Positions 63,837 through 64,000 of a stretch of 64,000 nt of DNA are shown piece after piece. Position numbers and translations under genes: made by a program. How positions within the stretch are numbered: the stretch's first letter is position 1; each line of letters starts with the position of its first letter. Below the pieces are notes generated by a model. The model was not told where the DNA came from. It saw nothing but the letters and a program-made list of their open reading frames with translations, and did no database searches. Origin of the DNA: Flagellimonas hadalis (GTDB taxonomy: Bacteria > Bacteroidota > Bacteroidia > Flavobacteriales > Flavobacteriaceae); NCBI RefSeq assembly GCF_007785775.2, contig NZ_VNIK02000005.1, positions 124,001-188,000 on the forward strand. The letters are read 5' to 3'.

Positions 63837-64000
63837 TAGGAATCAATTAGTTGATGGAAATGTATGAAAACTGAACGAATTAAAAATGTAAAATTGACGG
63901 ATGCTGGCTTTCGGTTGATCAAAATGGCCATTCCGTAAACCCAAACAGGGGCTCTGTCAATTGGTGGCCATACGATAGGCCAAATTGGGCTACTTTTCAC

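Noticed and set aside
63840..64000. An open minus-strand frame running off the right edge (about 54 codons)
   Set aside because: Composition and sequence do not resemble a protein end, and no motif or start can be assigned; treated as intergenic.

Overview
The window is chromosomal DNA of a gliding marine-type bacterium of the Bacteroidota, family Flavobacteriaceae. This is inferred from four things: an intact sprC-sprD-sprB-sprF gliding operon, type IX secretion (T9SS) C-terminal domains, several families largely confined to flavobacteria (the DUF4837, DUF4175, DUF6909, DUF6327 and DUF6747-like proteins), and repeated copies of the Bacteroidota promoter element TAnnTTTG instead of a sigma70 -35/-10 pair. 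Muricauda/Flagellimonas or a close relative would fit, but genus is a guess. No insertion sequences, prophage, CRISPR array or rRNA operon were seen.

Layout. 1-8.96 kb (minus strand) is the start of a surface-polysaccharide locus: a cut-off sugar N-acetyltransferase, the dTDP-rhamnose genes rfbC-rfbA-rfbB-rfbD and a Wzz-like chain-length protein. These are preceded in transcription by a DUF6909 protein, a GH3-type acyl-adenylase and an M23 endopeptidase. 9.1-22.3 kb is mostly housekeeping and envelope genes: tatA, a PorE-like OmpA protein, a 56-aa membrane protein, a DUF4837 lipoprotein, a LysM lytic transglycosylase, pgk, holB, DoxX, an SBF-type transporter, an unknown small protein/outer-membrane barrel pair, an OmpH/Skp-like lipoprotein, a methyltransferase and a lipoprotein. 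22.4-28.1 kb carries mnmG, ybeY and a large DUF4175 protein. Two identical perfect 16-bp parS-like palindromes bracket mnmG. 28.2-33.7 kb has gltX, an SPFH protein, a three-gene envelope/stress-like cluster (YtxH, holin-like, DUF6327) and glnS.

34.0-53.0 kb is the gliding operon, dominated by a single 13.65-kb gene for a 4549-residue SprB-type adhesin made of dozens of about 80-residue repeats. SprC-like, SprD-like (with two SPOR-like repeats) and SprF-like partners flank it. After it come folB, a tRNA-Cys(GCA), a LysE-family exporter, a DUF2807 protein and ribonuclease R.

57.1-57.7 kb is the only large non-coding stretch. It is AT-rich, holds a perfect DnaA box and two one-mismatch boxes, and lies 33-35 kb from the parS pair, so it is flagged as a candidate oriC. 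57.7-63.8 kb has rpiB, a CDF metal exporter, an ElaA-like acetyltransferase, a two-gene type II restriction-modification system whose small nuclease has a PD-(D/E)XK-like signature, and a three-gene membrane cluster (DUF2157, DUF4401, GDYXXLXY). The last 160 bases hold no convincing gene.

The strongest second-look items are the parS pair and candidate origin, the restriction-modification pair, the nucleoside-phosphorylase-like motifs in the DUF6909 protein, the SprB/SprD architecture, and several promoters placed so close to start codons that near-leaderless transcripts are predicted.
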